Shown here: positions 47,035 to 57,734 of the stretch, piece by piece | How the letters are laid out: each line of letters opens with the position of its first letter | Position numbering within the stretch: position 1 is the first letter of the stretch | Source of the DNA: Parelaphostrongylus tenuis | Taxonomy: Eukaryota > Nematoda > Chromadorea > Rhabditida > Metastrongylidae | Assembly (NCBI GenBank): GCA_019055375.1 | Contig: JAHQIW010004666.1 | Location: 1-64,000, forward strand | DNA length: 64,000 bases | Direction: 5' to 3' | The notes under the pieces: model-generated | Seen by the model: only the letters and a program-made list of their open reading frames with translations | Told to the model about the DNA's origin: nothing | The model's database searches: none | Made by a program: the position numbers and the translations under genes

Positions 47035-49370
47035 GATGACGAAAGCCTTACAAAATACAAAGCCACATTGCTAGGATCGTCGCCAACCAGTGTCATCGTA
47101 GATGAGAACAATCCAAATATTGTGATCATGAAATCGATCACCCTTCAAGTTGATGGTTGCGAAGAAATCAAAATGGATCTAGCTAAGCACGGTATATCAC
47201 TTTTTCGGTCATCTACAAATCTCTTTAACTTGTGCACAGACCAACAAAGTATTGCTGTGACCAGTTCAGTGTTGTAAATGAACGTTGGAAAATTGACACT
47301 CATTATAAACATAGGAAAAATCCTACACATTAAATAGAAAGTTGTGCAACATTACGTAGACCGTTTAGTACTTTTAAAGCTTCAGGGAAATGTGATCTTA
47401 ATCTACAATATACTTACTATAATCACTCATCAAATATGCCTGATAATCATTTTTTGAGTCACGCATGTTATCTTTTATAGAGCCCGATACACGTGTTTCG
47501 GCCTTGACAGTCTCGTCAGTCGGGCGGTACCTTTCGTCTTTAGCTAAGTCGCCAGACTGACGAGACTTTCAAGGTCGAAACATGTGTTTCGGGTTCTATA
47601 AGTTGCCTTATAACAGACCTCATGAGTGACAGAAGAAATCATTATTAGGCATATTGAAATATGGGCGTGGTCTTGAGAAAATACTCGGAACGAAAGGTAT
47701 GATATATTCATCAGATAGTTCCATTGCATGACTGACTGTCACCTTTGTTCTGTGTAGACGGATTACCAAACTTTTGAGAAGCTATACGATTTTCGACGTG
47801 CGCTCAGCCATCAACATCATATTCCTTAGATAAATAGTGAAGTTTAGAAGAGACGGGATAGGATTGAGAAAAGTTTAGAAAATATGTCGGGGAGATGAAA
47901 CTTTTCAGTCGTGTTTTGGTGTTTGCTCATAAATCACTTGCAACTGTGTGAATGATGTTGGCATCCTATAGGTGACGCCTACGAAAGCTCTCGAGTAGAG
48001 GGGTTTCATCAGTCATGAAGGGAAAACAGAATCGATCCTTTGAGAGCTATTCATTGTACCGGCGACGATCCACTGATCCACAAACGTTGGTGCCACTCGC
48101 CTTGACAAAGTCGCTATATTGATACCGATAAAGGAGACCATTCGAAGCAAAAAAAACATTCAAACATGTGTTGATAGTGATTTAGGAACGTTCCCAAATG
48201 TTCCAATGGAGCTCTTAGGCTCTTGTACCATTTTCCTTAAACGTTCATGAACATTTTCAGAGTTAAATAAAGTTATTACTTTGTTCTCCTCCTCTCATCT
48301 TCCTGGTTTTGAAGAGCTTTCTCTTCAGTTCAGTGATAGCAATTATGTGCGCTCATACATTCATCTTTTCACGCGTTCAGCTCTTATGAATATCACAGCA
48401 GTAAAGTTAGCTCTTATTTTTATTCATTTAACAACAGCAAAAGGCCAGTCAAGTTATCTACTTGATGGACATGTTACTAATCGATACAGCGGAATTGTAG
48501 TGGTATGCTCGACATAAAAAATTTAAGGTGCATCGCAAGAAATGACATTCGTTCTCAAGGTGGGATGTCAATATAGGCTTCGATTCGACTTCTATATTCA
48601 ACGTGAAATCGTCATTGGTCTTAAGTGAGTCTTGCTACAACTGTTCTGTCCTGAGTGCTTAAAATTATAGCTAGTCAGTCTTTAAATGGTGTTTTTCACT
48701 TCGAGATTTTATTTGAAAAAAAAGCCTTGATGGAAATCTGCGCCAAATTGGCTTTGTCTGAGATCTGATTTACTTCTAAGATTTCCAAGCTGAAGAAAAG
48801 TCTAGTTAGGGCTCTTCAGTTTTAGATATATTCGAAAGGTGAGTCGCCATGGACTGCAGATTTTAAAGGAGACGCTCATGATAGGATCATACGGTCCCGA
48901 AAAGGAGCTGCGGAGCTACACTACTCCCACTGAAGAGGCACTATCTGGTTCGTTTTCTTCATAGAGTTTCGATGCTCCCTGGTATGGAGTAGGTCACGGA
49001 TAATGCATCTTGGTGTAAACGTTTGAAGAAATCAAGTTTTCCATTATTCGAAATTATTCATGCAGGAAATTTTTGTGAAAAGAAGGATAAGGTCTCTCAT
49101 GACATGTACAGGCGCTGCTAAAAAAAATTAGCGCTACACTTCGTGTTGGCTAGGACAATCACGAAAATTTTAAACGTTGCATTTGAGATGTGCATCCTGT
49201 CTGATTTTTTCTAAGTCAAAAGCATTTCAGAGTTTCTAAGTCGATCTTCATGTCATAGTTGAGGCTTGCTTTATCGTGGACAGTACAAGATCGCGTCGAA
49301 AATTACAGATGACGATGAACGCGACTGGTTAAAGTGGACCAATGTGATGAACACTGTCAAGGATCGGTAA
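47035..49370 (+). CDS. rhi-1: Rho GDP-dissociation inhibitor (RhoGDI), C-terminal four exons
   Basis: RhoGDI binds prenylated Rho-family GTPases in the cytosol, blocks GDP release and extracts them from membranes. Exons are 47035-47191, 48528-48624, 48826-48947 and 49264-49370, with TAA at 49368-49370. Phases at all three junctions agree. The spliced product is 160 residues. It starts DDESLTKYKATLLGSSPTSV, as in the conserved DDESL.KYK.ALLG segment, then has FVLKVGCQYRLRFDFYIQRE and IVIGLKYI, MIGSYGPEKELRSYTTPTEE and YRGQYKIASKITDDDERDWL. The length from DDESL to the end matches the animal family, and this part forms the immunoglobulin-like domain that holds the prenyl group. The N-terminal arm (switch-binding, NYKPPAQKS-type) was not found and should lie upstream. 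Junctions include a GTTCGT donor (48948) and a TTGAG acceptor (49263). A MITE sits in the first intron. The symbol is given by family from C. elegans. Confidence 0.88.
47425..47735. mobile_element. Foldback MITE family B inside RhoGDI intron
   Basis: Complete palindrome: AATATGCCTGATAATCATTT, TATAGAGCCCGATACACGTG and GCCTTGACAGTCTCGTCAGT on the left, mirrored by GACTGACGAGACTTTCAAGG, CATGTGTTTCGGGTTCTATA and TCATTATTAGGCATATTG on the right. It lies in the intron 47192-48527. It may form a hairpin in the pre-mRNA but keeps the flanking splice sites intact. Confidence 0.75.
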
Positions 49371-49559
49371 TCAGTCATGGTTTTGGAAATGGCGTTTTAA
49401 CGTTCAAGTTTGAAATGGCATTTAAAACAACGTTTTCATAATGTTTGGCTGAGCAAAAAGCTGTGGGAAAATTTTAGAGTGTCATTTTTTGCCGCTTCGA
49501 TCTTCCTCACTGATAGTTTTGTAGGTGTTTGTCCTGCTCATTGATTTCAACTCCAAGAG

Positions 49560-49850
49560 GCTTAACGAACCTTAAATTGATTGATGAGACTAATAAAGGT
49601 CAAAGTGCTGATACGGCAGCAAACTCAACTGTAAACAAGTGGTTCAAGCGATTCAAAGAAGCAATTTCATCGACTTACAAGCTGCTTTGGATGCTAGTCT
49701 TCATCAAGCATTCGTGATTTGGCCGAAGAGCTTGGTGTTTTGCAAAGGACCGTTGTCATAAAGTTGCACCAATCTGATATTCTTCAAAAGAAGCCTTGCC
49801 AGGATCCCTATGAGCCTATAGTGGTGGTCTACACTTTGAAGCGTGCTTAA
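49560..49850 (+). mobile_element. Mariner transposase N-terminal fragment
   Basis: KGQSADTAANSTVNKWFKRF corresponds to the first helix-turn-helix and linker of mariner transposases (K.GQSA..A..I......VS..T...WF.RF). In another frame downstream, DLAEELGVLQRTVVIKLHQ corresponds to the second helix-turn-helix. Frameshifted and without the catalytic domain. It lies about 190 bp past the RhoGDI stop, possibly in its 3' flank. Confidence 0.6.
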
Positions 49851-49859
49851 TGCCATTTT

Positions 49860-50715
49860 TGTTGTTAATTCTCTCATCAAAGATCTTCCAAGAATTTCCC
49901 AGAACTTTTTGCTCAGACTCCCATTAGAAGTTCCTCTCCTACGACTAGGATCGGTTTTTCATATGTCCCTCATAATCAGAAAGTACCATCTTATGTTGGC
50001 CTACTCGTCAAAGTGATACAATCATCATTTATGCAAGAATGGGGAAAAGTTGGTTGTGAATATAGTAGTTAGATAATTTAGTTGGTGAATCACACTGGTA
50101 CGCATGGTATTAAAATCTGTGCAATTCAACTATACCGCTAAAATATACCGATGCTGTGTATCTGGCACTGAGCTCTCTCTTATATATTTCAAAATGTTGT
50201 CTTACCGTTCTTCTTTCAGATTCTCGTACAGTATTTGTTGCATTTTATATGCGGTGCGTATTTTTTGCACGGCATAAGAACCGTTTCAACTCACGGAAAT
50301 GAAACAATTTACCTTTTGTCTTGATTTTCTCAAATTTTTGTTTTGTTCATCATCAGATCGACGTACTGGTAGGTCAATAAAGGTTTGGGTGCTGCTGATT
50401 TGCCGGAACACCTTATTTGGATATGAGGGAACCAACAAGAATGCCATCATACTATCGAAATTGAACGAAGCGTACTAATAATCACTACTAACACTAAATG
50501 TATTAGTGGGTGATCTAGTAGAATTGTGATGACATGTAGTATACCCAGAGCTGTGGTTCGATTTCACCCTAGACCAACTAGCCGCTTCTCACCTGCCTTA
50601 CTCACTGAATTAAGTAATTTTTGTATATAAGTTACAAGCAAGTGATAGCGTGAGAATTGCCACAAAATTTGCTCGTTGTGTTATTCAGCATCATACTATT
50701 TTGTGGCATTTCAAA
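49860..50715. other. Interval with no recognised feature
   Basis: No exon or repeat could be supported. Confidence 0.3.
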
Positions 50716-50719
50716 ATGG

Positions 50720-50910
50720 TCTGAGGTTTTTCTGGTCTGGTCTGGTACATCGATTGCTCTTGGCTAGTATATTTAACATATCATATCTTTCGTTTTAACA
50801 GACCACATGACCTTCGTGGCTCAAAAACAACTATTTGGCATATTGAAATTTGAGCTGTGGTCTTAAGAAAGCACTCGAAAAGAAATATGTGGTAATGTGA
50901 TACTTCTGCA
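50720..50910. mobile_element. MITE family B half element
   Basis: ATCATATCTTTCGTTTTAAC, GACCACATGACCTTCGTGGC, GGCATATTGAAATTTGAGCT and CTTAAGAAAGCACTCGAAA match one side of the foldback elements at 14205, 47425 and 58358. Confidence 0.55.
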
Positions 50911-51468
50911 ATGAAATTCATGTGTATCGGCATTAGAGTGCATTTTGTCGCCACTAAGAGATGGAAAATCACTCAGGAAAATATCATGAAAGGGCTAATT
51001 TGGTAAACAATACACATCCTTCCTGAAAAGCCACACTGTCAGAGGAAAATCCCTATATTGCTTGTATTTGCCCATATTTCTGTTATATTGATCAATTTCT
51101 TATGACAACAACAACTCTCGTTCCCACACTACTACAGCGAACAGCAACCAAAACTCAGATTTGATATCCTACACTCTACGCACTGCCTAAAGAAATCATA
51201 GTGGCCGAAAATCATGAAAGAATGAAGTTCGTCAGAAATTATATTGCGCATAGCATACGATGACTTTTTAGCTATCGACAGTTTTTTATTCAGAATCCCT
51301 GAGCAGCTGTAGAAAATGCTGACATTATATGAAGCTAATTGGTGTGTACTACAAACAATTTTTTAGCTCCAACTTCTGACACTACATGCTCACTGATTTT
51401 GCGTGATCCAAGTATTTTTTTAACTGACTGTCCTCGTTACCCTTCGTAACACCTCGGCGAGTACTCAC

Positions 51469-51630
51469 GTTTCCCATTAAATTCAGTGCCACCACATGCA
51501 AACGGTTTTTAAGAACTATCGCTACATCAAAGACCTCTTGATTCCTCACCTGTCTAACAAACGTACCCACCTCTTTTGCCAATGTGAGTAGTTTCTCAAT
51601 TTGTTTCGCTCTTTCCACCTTCAGTACTTT
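51469..51630 (-). CDS. Candidate internal exon, unknown protein
   Basis: Exactly 54 codons, phase 0 at both ends, between a TTTTTGCCAG acceptor and an AAC|GTGAGT donor (canonical). The product is KVLKVERAKQIEKLLTLAKE, VGTFVRQVRNQEVFDVAIVL and KNRLHVVALNLMGN: amphipathic, mostly helical by appearance, with no low-complexity bias. I do not recognise the family. It is transcribed toward lower coordinates, divergent from the plus-strand terminal exon at 51844. No partner exons were identified, which limits confidence. Confidence 0.38.
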
Positions 51631-51843
51631 CTGGCAAAAATTGGGGATCTTACTCCGACATTATAAATTGATAAGAGTATTCTTTTAGCGCGCATACACC
51701 TTGCTGGTTTCCTAGATTCATTTATTTATAGTTCACTTGTGCCAGTCGGATGCTTTCGCGTTTGGAAGAACTTTGCACGAAAAACCGCGATCGTTTTAAA
51801 AGAACTATTGAGTACTGCGTGTTCTCGTTTTTTCTCTTTTCAG

Positions 51844-52068
51844 CAAACCAAATTTACCCACTGTTTAGAAGCACGCATTCCACTATTGCAAGACATCCGA
51901 AGACTACCACCTTTGCAGTATGCTGGATTGGCTCTTGCACCAAATGCACAAAATGTGCCGATCTCATATTTTCTACAAGACATGATGGCCTATGATTGTA
52001 TGGGAAATGAAAGTGCACTCTGTATAGTAGTTTTTGCATTGTTTATGTTATTGTGGAAAGTTGTCTAA
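51844..52068 (+). CDS. Candidate last exon of a GPI-anchored or tail-anchored protein
   Basis: Starts after an excellent nematode acceptor (TTTTTTCTCTTTTCAG) and runs 74 codons to TAA, followed about 80 nt later by AATAAA at 52149-52154. The product includes THCLEARIPLLQDIRRLP, NAQNVPISYFLQDMMAYDCM and the end GNESALCIVVFALFMLLWKV. The hydrophobic C-terminus preceded by small residues (N-E-S-A) fits a GPI-attachment signal, or alternatively a single tail anchor. The upstream exon is uncertain: a frame with RLEELCTKNRDRFKRTIEYC is adjacent, but only a 25-35-nt intron would join it. No family is recognised. Confidence 0.42.
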   Translation, partial: QTKFTHCLEARIPLLQDIRRLPPLQYAGLALAPNAQNVPISYFLQDMMAYDCMGNESALCIVVFALFMLLWKVV

Positions 52069-52148
52069 AACTGTGTGCAAGAAGAGTCAACTATTTGGCG
52101 ACAGTTGTAAATCCGCTGTTGTAGATTATGTACGTTGAAGTGTGTCTG

Positions 52149-52154
52149 AATAAA
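52149..52154 (+). terminator. Candidate polyadenylation signal AATAAA
   Basis: Canonical hexamer about 80 nt after the stop of the exon ending at 52068, a normal 3' UTR length for a nematode gene. Confidence 0.4.
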
Positions 52155-52159
52155 TATTT

Positions 52160-52720
52160 CAAGCAAGACGCCCTGAACATCAGAAAACTGTAAAGTCAGA
52201 TCCCAACCTTTTAGTCATATTTCACACTGCTCACTACGCCATTACTTTGTTTTCTTCTTCTTCTAAAGTTTGCTATTCGAGAAGTACTCTATTTTGTCTA
52301 AAAATTCAACTTTACAGGAACATATTGAGTTATACAAATAACTTTGTGATAGAAGTTCACTGCTTATTTTGCGCACACAAGCAGCAGAATCCTTCATCAG
52401 ATTTTCTTATTGATATGCAAAAGTGCTCCACTGAGTAAACAGCAGGTCAAATTAACCTCTTTTCAGATGAACGCTCAAAAAGGAATAAAATCAAGGTTAA
52501 TTTTCGAGGTAATTGTTCTCCTATTGAAAAAACAGGTTTATATTGACTTATAAGGGAAAATTCCTCACAAAAAATACCGATATCGAGATATCCTAGGTCG
52601 TATGCTATCTTTCGTAACGTTAAGTTGCTTCCATCACCTAAATTCTTACAGTTTAACTACTATCAGACCCACTGTGAAGTCCAGACTACGATACAACTAC
52701 ATAAATCAAACATAATATCA
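52160..52720. other. Interval with no recognised feature
   Basis: No exon or repeat could be supported before the RTE copy. Confidence 0.3.
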
Positions 52721-52726
52721 AGTTCA

Positions 52727-55700
52727 CGAATCCCCGTCCTTGGGGGATCCCGCCCGGTGAGTGGCGAGGGCACGAGGCGTGTCCCCAGATGGTGTATACG
52801 AAAACTCAAAGAGAACCAAAAGCACCCCTGTGCCTCCCACTGACGCATGTGGATTCACAGGATAAGCTCCTGCCTCTCCAGCGCCGATTTGACAGAACTC
52901 TATTTCTACGAATCAAGTCGGCCAAAAGCCTTCAATCAGGCGGGTGAGAAGTACATGGGAATCGGTTAGGAGTCGTCTACAACAAGCAAGCTCCCCCCGC
53001 TCCTACGAGAGGGACTGGCAAGCTGCTCACGAGTGCCCATCCCCCACGTTTAGAGCCTAGCAAGCTATACTTCGATATTAAAATCCTAAAAACGGCAACA
53101 AATATGGGCCTCATTTCCCTGACCCCGAAAAAGCCCCAGGTATGGCAGTTCTGAGTAGGACGAGAAAGGAAGGCTATTAAATCTCAGGGCGAAACTGAGT
53201 AGCCAAAATATAAACGGACTGAAATGACGATCTGCATCTATAATGCACAAACACTTGCTCACGAATCTGCTGTAGAAGATCTACTGATCCAGGGAAGAAG
53301 TATAAGGTACGACGTCATTAGCCTGGCTGAAACGAAAAGATGCCATCCTTTTCACGCTGTCTATGACACCGGAGAAGACCCGTTCCTTCTAACATGTGGT
53401 CGCAAAGGCGTCGGCAGCGTTGGCGTTATCGTCAAATTGAATTTGTCCGTGAATACGATTCGTTTGAACAGCTAACAATCCGTATCGGACGATTGCGGTT
53501 GAAATGATGTGGATCAATGCCGACTTTGACCATCTTCGTTGCTTACGCACCAACATCTAGGTATGACGAAGACGAAGTCGGAGCGTTCTATATGGACCTC
53601 GAAAAATTCTTCAGAGAAGATCATACATTCTTCAAGGTCATTGTCGGAGATTTTAACGCAAAAATTGGACCTAGAAGAACGTCTGATAAACTTTACATTA
53701 AGGCCCACGGACTAGAATGGAATAAACAGGGTGATAGGCTATCCTAGATTATCATGACGACCCAAACCATTCATGGCAATTCATAATTACAAAAACCGCA
53801 CTCTCACAGGTGGATGAGGCTGTCTCTCAACGATAAGTACTAGAGCGAAACTGACTGCATCTCGGAGATAAACGGAAGATTTCGCCTAACAAAAAAAATG
53901 TAAATGGAAGATTCTGCCTAATCTATGCCGTTGTTGTTCCCTAAGTTCTAAAGGATATTAGACCACCGTCTCCTTAGCTCAACGTTCCATTTCAGCGGAA
54001 AGAAGAGAAAGGCGCTAAATTTGAACCGAAGTGGCAAAACTATCATAAAATGAGTTATATTCAAAGCACTAGCCGGTCCTTCGGAAGATACAGCCGTAGA
54101 TTCCATCGATGAAAAATACGAACGGCTCATTGATGTCCTCCACGCTATAAAGCCGAGAGCTTCAAAGTCACAAGGAAACGCTTGTCTCCGCAAACTCTCG
54201 AGCTGATACGTCAACGTTGAATCGCACGAGCTACAGTTAACCACATCCTCACGTCCGAACTTGCGTACCCTGCGCAAAAACCTTATTAGAAGACCTTAAA
54301 CACCTTCTCTTTAGAACTGCAGCAGTCTGGCTGAAGCTGCAGAAGCTTTGAAGTGCATTCGCAAAGCATAGTGAAGCTTTGCCAATTTCAAGACAAAAGT
54401 GGTTGCACTACGACGCCTTGACATGACACCTACAGCATCCTTAAGAACAGTGGAGAAGATCATAAACGACTACTACTCGAATCTCTTTGCTAGCCATGTC
54501 CTCTTAGCATCATATGAATTCAAAGAGGATGAATCTGTCGTTCCACCGGTCCTCCCTTCCAAAGTTCGATAAACTATATCGTTGATGAAGAATAGAACAA
54601 CACGTGGTCCAGACAAGATCAGCCCAGAGTATCTGAAAAACCGACCGCCAGTTCTCATCACACCCTATCTCGGCTCTTTATTCGTTACCTGTCAGAATGC
54701 AAGGTTCCTAGTCAGCGGAAAACTAGCAAGACCGTGTTGTTGTTCAAAAAGAAAAACCTTCACGATATAGGCAGTCATCGCTCAATCTGCTTGCTGTCCG
54801 TTGTCTATAAACTCTTCACTCGAGTCATCTTAAAGAAGCCTGACAGGACACTGGACGAAGGACAGCCATGCGAACAAGCAGAGTTCAAAAAAGGATTTAG
54901 TACCTAGATCACATCGACATGATCACAAGACTCAATGAAGTTTCACGAGAGTAAAAACAACCACTCTGTCTCACTTTCATCGATCTGAAGAAAGCCTTTG
55001 ATTCACTGGAAACAAAAGCGCTTATAAAAGCTCTGAACAACCACTCTACTCGGTATATAACGATCCTTCGTAAGCTATGTAAAGATTTCACAACCAAAAT
55101 TTCGCCATTCTAAAACAATATCACCATTGACGTAAGAAGAGCGGTTTGACAACGCTATAAAGTTCCGTCAAAATTATTCACTGAAATCCTCCAATACGTC
55201 ATGTGAACATTGGGATGGGACGATGTGGGAATGAAAAATGACGGTCGCTAATTAAACCACCTCCGCTTCGCTGATATATCGTCCTCATAACAACAGGCAT
55301 CAGCCAAGCGGAACCAATATGGAAGATTTCGACAACGCCTATTGAAAGATTAGCCTCCAACTAAATCTAACGGAAACAATGTTTATGAGGAATGGATGGG
55401 TTTTGGACGTCCCAATCGCGCTCAACGAAACGAATACCTCCGAATACTCCGGCAACGTCTATCTAGATCGTAAAGTCAACACGATGAACGACTTAACTCC
55501 AGAGTTGAGCAGGAGCAAACGAGCGGCTTGGGGAACGTTGAAGAGCATCCAAGATGTAGTGAAGAGTACAAAGAACGTCCGGCTCCGCGCCCATCTTTTC
55601 GACTCGACAATTATCCCTTCCCTTACGTATGCAGCAGAAATCGGGTCACTACGTAAGCAGGATAAAAGATTATTGACTGCTTGATAGATTTATTGCGTTA

Positions 55701-56170
55701 TTGAATTAAGTGAATTATGACGTTATTGAACGCTTAATTGAAATTATGGCGTTATTGGACGCTTAGTCGAAAGATCGATGCTAGGAATGTCCCGTATCGC
55801 GCAGATGAGAGAAAGGATTCGAAGTTCCGACCTAGTCAACGACCAGAGTTCAAAGACGCCGTTCTACACACCAATATATCGAAAATAAGGTGTGCCGGAC
55901 ACGCGATGCGCTTCAACGACAAGCAAGGGACGGAAGCCGTTACCGATTCGATTCCTCGGGATTCAAGTGTTCTACAAGAAGACCACCGACCCGATGGTCT
56001 GATTTCTTCAATAAAAACCTAGAAAAAGGATATGGTGCTTAACGAATAACTAGAGTGAGGAGGCCCCCTAGGCTACCCTTGCATGCGTTAGGAAAAAATG
56101 AAAGTGTCGCTAATGTCCGCTCGTGTCACTCGACGATCAGCAGAACGACAGGTCATACGGGTGATATAGG
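52727..56170 (+). mobile_element. RTE family 1 retrotransposon, near full length, degraded
   Basis: Plus-strand paralogue of the 29346-32668 copy, about 3.4 kb. The 5' leader GGGATCCCGCCCGGTGAGTG matches. Endonuclease: TICIYNAQTLAHESAVEDLL (53224), SLAETKRC, and an intact GDFNAKIG metal-binding motif at about 53646. RT region 54580-55300: GPDKISPEYLKNRPPVLIT, KKAFDS-type segment, and LRFAD followed by a frameshift that destroys the second Asp of FADD. C-terminal frames: 55379-55684 (ELSRSKRAAWGTLKSIQDVV, RLRAHLFDSTIIPSLTYAAE) and 55738-56022. There are many stops and indels, more than in the minus-strand copy. Confidence 0.88.
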
Positions 56171-56179
56171 CTAGAAGAT

Positions 56180-56505
56180 GTGTCTAATGAAGAGATTCGA
56201 TTAATAACAAGTAGTAATTTTCTTCACTACTCTTTTGGAGGTTGTAACTGTTCCGTCAGGGCACTGGAGTGCAATCATCTTGGTTTTGTAAAGGGTGATG
56301 TTTTGGTAGACTACGCAGTTTCTTGTCCAGATCTCTGCAGCGTTGACCACCATTGGCACTCTTCATACTCGAGATCCTCGAAATTGTGCTACCTCAATTT
56401 CTCAGTGGTTCTTTTGCGAATTTTGAGTGTTAATTGATGACGATTCATGACCTTCCACAAAGCACAAATGACGATTTTGACAAACCTATGTTCATGATAG
56501 TTTTC
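56180..56505. other. Interval with no recognised feature
   Basis: The 85-codon frame 56180-56437 (plus) begins in the RTE 3' flank and has no family character. Confidence 0.3.
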
Positions 56506-56510
56506 TGACA

Positions 56511-56972
56511 TTATTCTTCTTCGATTTCAGGTTTTCTCATTTTTCCTAAAGAAGGGTCCAACGCTAAGAACGTTATGGTCCGATCTTCCATGAAATGATG
56601 TAGAGTAGCGACACTGATTGGGTAATAACAGATAACTACGTATTGACCATTTTCATTGTGGTACTCTTCATTAGAGAACGCCCACTTACAATGTTGCGAG
56701 TAGTGAATCCGTAACGAGCATCTTTTTGCTTTCGCGCAGTCAGAAGTAGAATCAGCTTGTTCACTGCAAATTTTCCACGAAAATAACTCGCGTACTAAAA
56801 TTTGCGTAAAGACACATGAATGAGCATCTCTACGTAAAGAAAGAAGGCATATGTCGAGTCCAAACAACAGAAAGATAAAGCTCAACCCCTGTATTAATGT
56901 TTGCCATAGAAAAGCACATGACTGCACTTCGTCCACGTATAACCAGTTTTTCACCACACGAAGGGAAGCCAA
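56511..56972 (-). CDS. Candidate coding region, 153-codon frame or alternative exons
   Basis: Read as one frame it starts MASLRVVKNWLYVDEVQSC, has a hydrophobic segment (LIQGLSFIFLLFGLDICLL, residues about 27-45), a middle with five cysteines and ends MRKPEIEEE. Read as a spliced gene, an exon 56690-56794 lies between ATTTTAG and a GTAAGT donor and gives YASYFRGKFAVNKLILLLTA plus RKQKDARYGFTTRNI. A following exon in phase would give HGRSDHNVLSVGPFFRKNEK. Both readings look protein-like and cannot both be right. Frames of about 150 codons are expected about once by chance in DNA of this composition and length, so this is a modest call. No family is recognised. Confidence 0.3.
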   Translation of the reverse strand: MASLRVVKNWLYVDEVQSCAFLWQTLIQGLSFIFLLFGLDICLLSLRRDAHSCVFTQILVRELFSWKICSEQADSTSDCAKAKRCSLRIHYSQHCKWAFSNEEYHNENGQYVVICYYPISVATLHHFMEDRTITFLALDPSLGKMRKPEIEEE

Positions 56973-56979
56973 ATAGCCT

Positions 56980-57540
56980 GGCTATTCATTTGCTGAAGAG
57001 TTCCTAGTTATAGGATGCGCGAAACGTCAGAAACAGCAGATCGTGCTACAAACTTTCTTTCAAGTAACTGCGCCCACGAACTGAAGGACGACGCATGAAG
57101 TGCTGACTTTCAGATCGTCTCTAGAGCACCCTTGCACTTCCTTTACCCACTTTACACGTTGGAACTTTTTGAAAATTTAAAGTTCTGAAGTAGAACATGG
57201 ATTTTGTCTTGTTTATCGTCTTAATATATAACATACCCGCAGTGCTTGTCTTCACCGTTTCAATGCAAGTGAAACTGCCTGATAGTTAATATGATGAAAA
57301 GAAAGTACTGGGGAACTCCAACGAGCATGAGATAACTCCCATGCACAAAAAAGGACAAAGCTTTCGGCTTTGATCAATCCCTGAGGAATGCATCATACAT
57401 TCGCCTTAATTTTTTACTTCGTTTGAGGTGATTGAATCCATATCTGGCTTTTACAATGACTCGCGGTGGCTTCCCGCTAAACCAAGATAGTGCTGCTTAT
57501 CCTCCCAGAGAAGTCTGAGACCAATTTGGTAGCAATTTAC
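56980..57540. other. Interval with possible upstream exons
   Basis: On the minus strand, short splice-bounded segments reading SWAQLLERKFVARSAVSD (about 57070-57130) and QMNSQAIWLPF (about 56970) could precede the candidate gene at 56511, but phases were not verified. Nothing else is seen. Confidence 0.2.
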
Positions 57541-57544
57541 CCAA

Positions 57545-57660
57545 CCCGGAGAGATGGATGGCTTGGGAGGCCATGAGCGCGAGATGATGACCTCGTGTGC
57601 GACGCAGAGTACCTCTAACGCCTGCGCCACATGCGTTCTTAACTAGAATGCATATCATGG
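57545..57660 (-). mobile_element. tRNA-like SINE remnant
   Basis: On the minus strand, ATGTGGCGCAGGCGTTAGAG resembles a tRNA 5' half with an A box, followed by GTCGCACACGAGGTCATCAT. The B box is lost. It belongs to none of the three SINE families above with certainty. Confidence 0.35.
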
Positions 57661-57734
57661 GAAAATTATAGTTGCGTATGTGTGATTTCCCCACTCAAGA
57701 CCTGAATATCATTCGTCTTTCGTTTTCACCTTGT

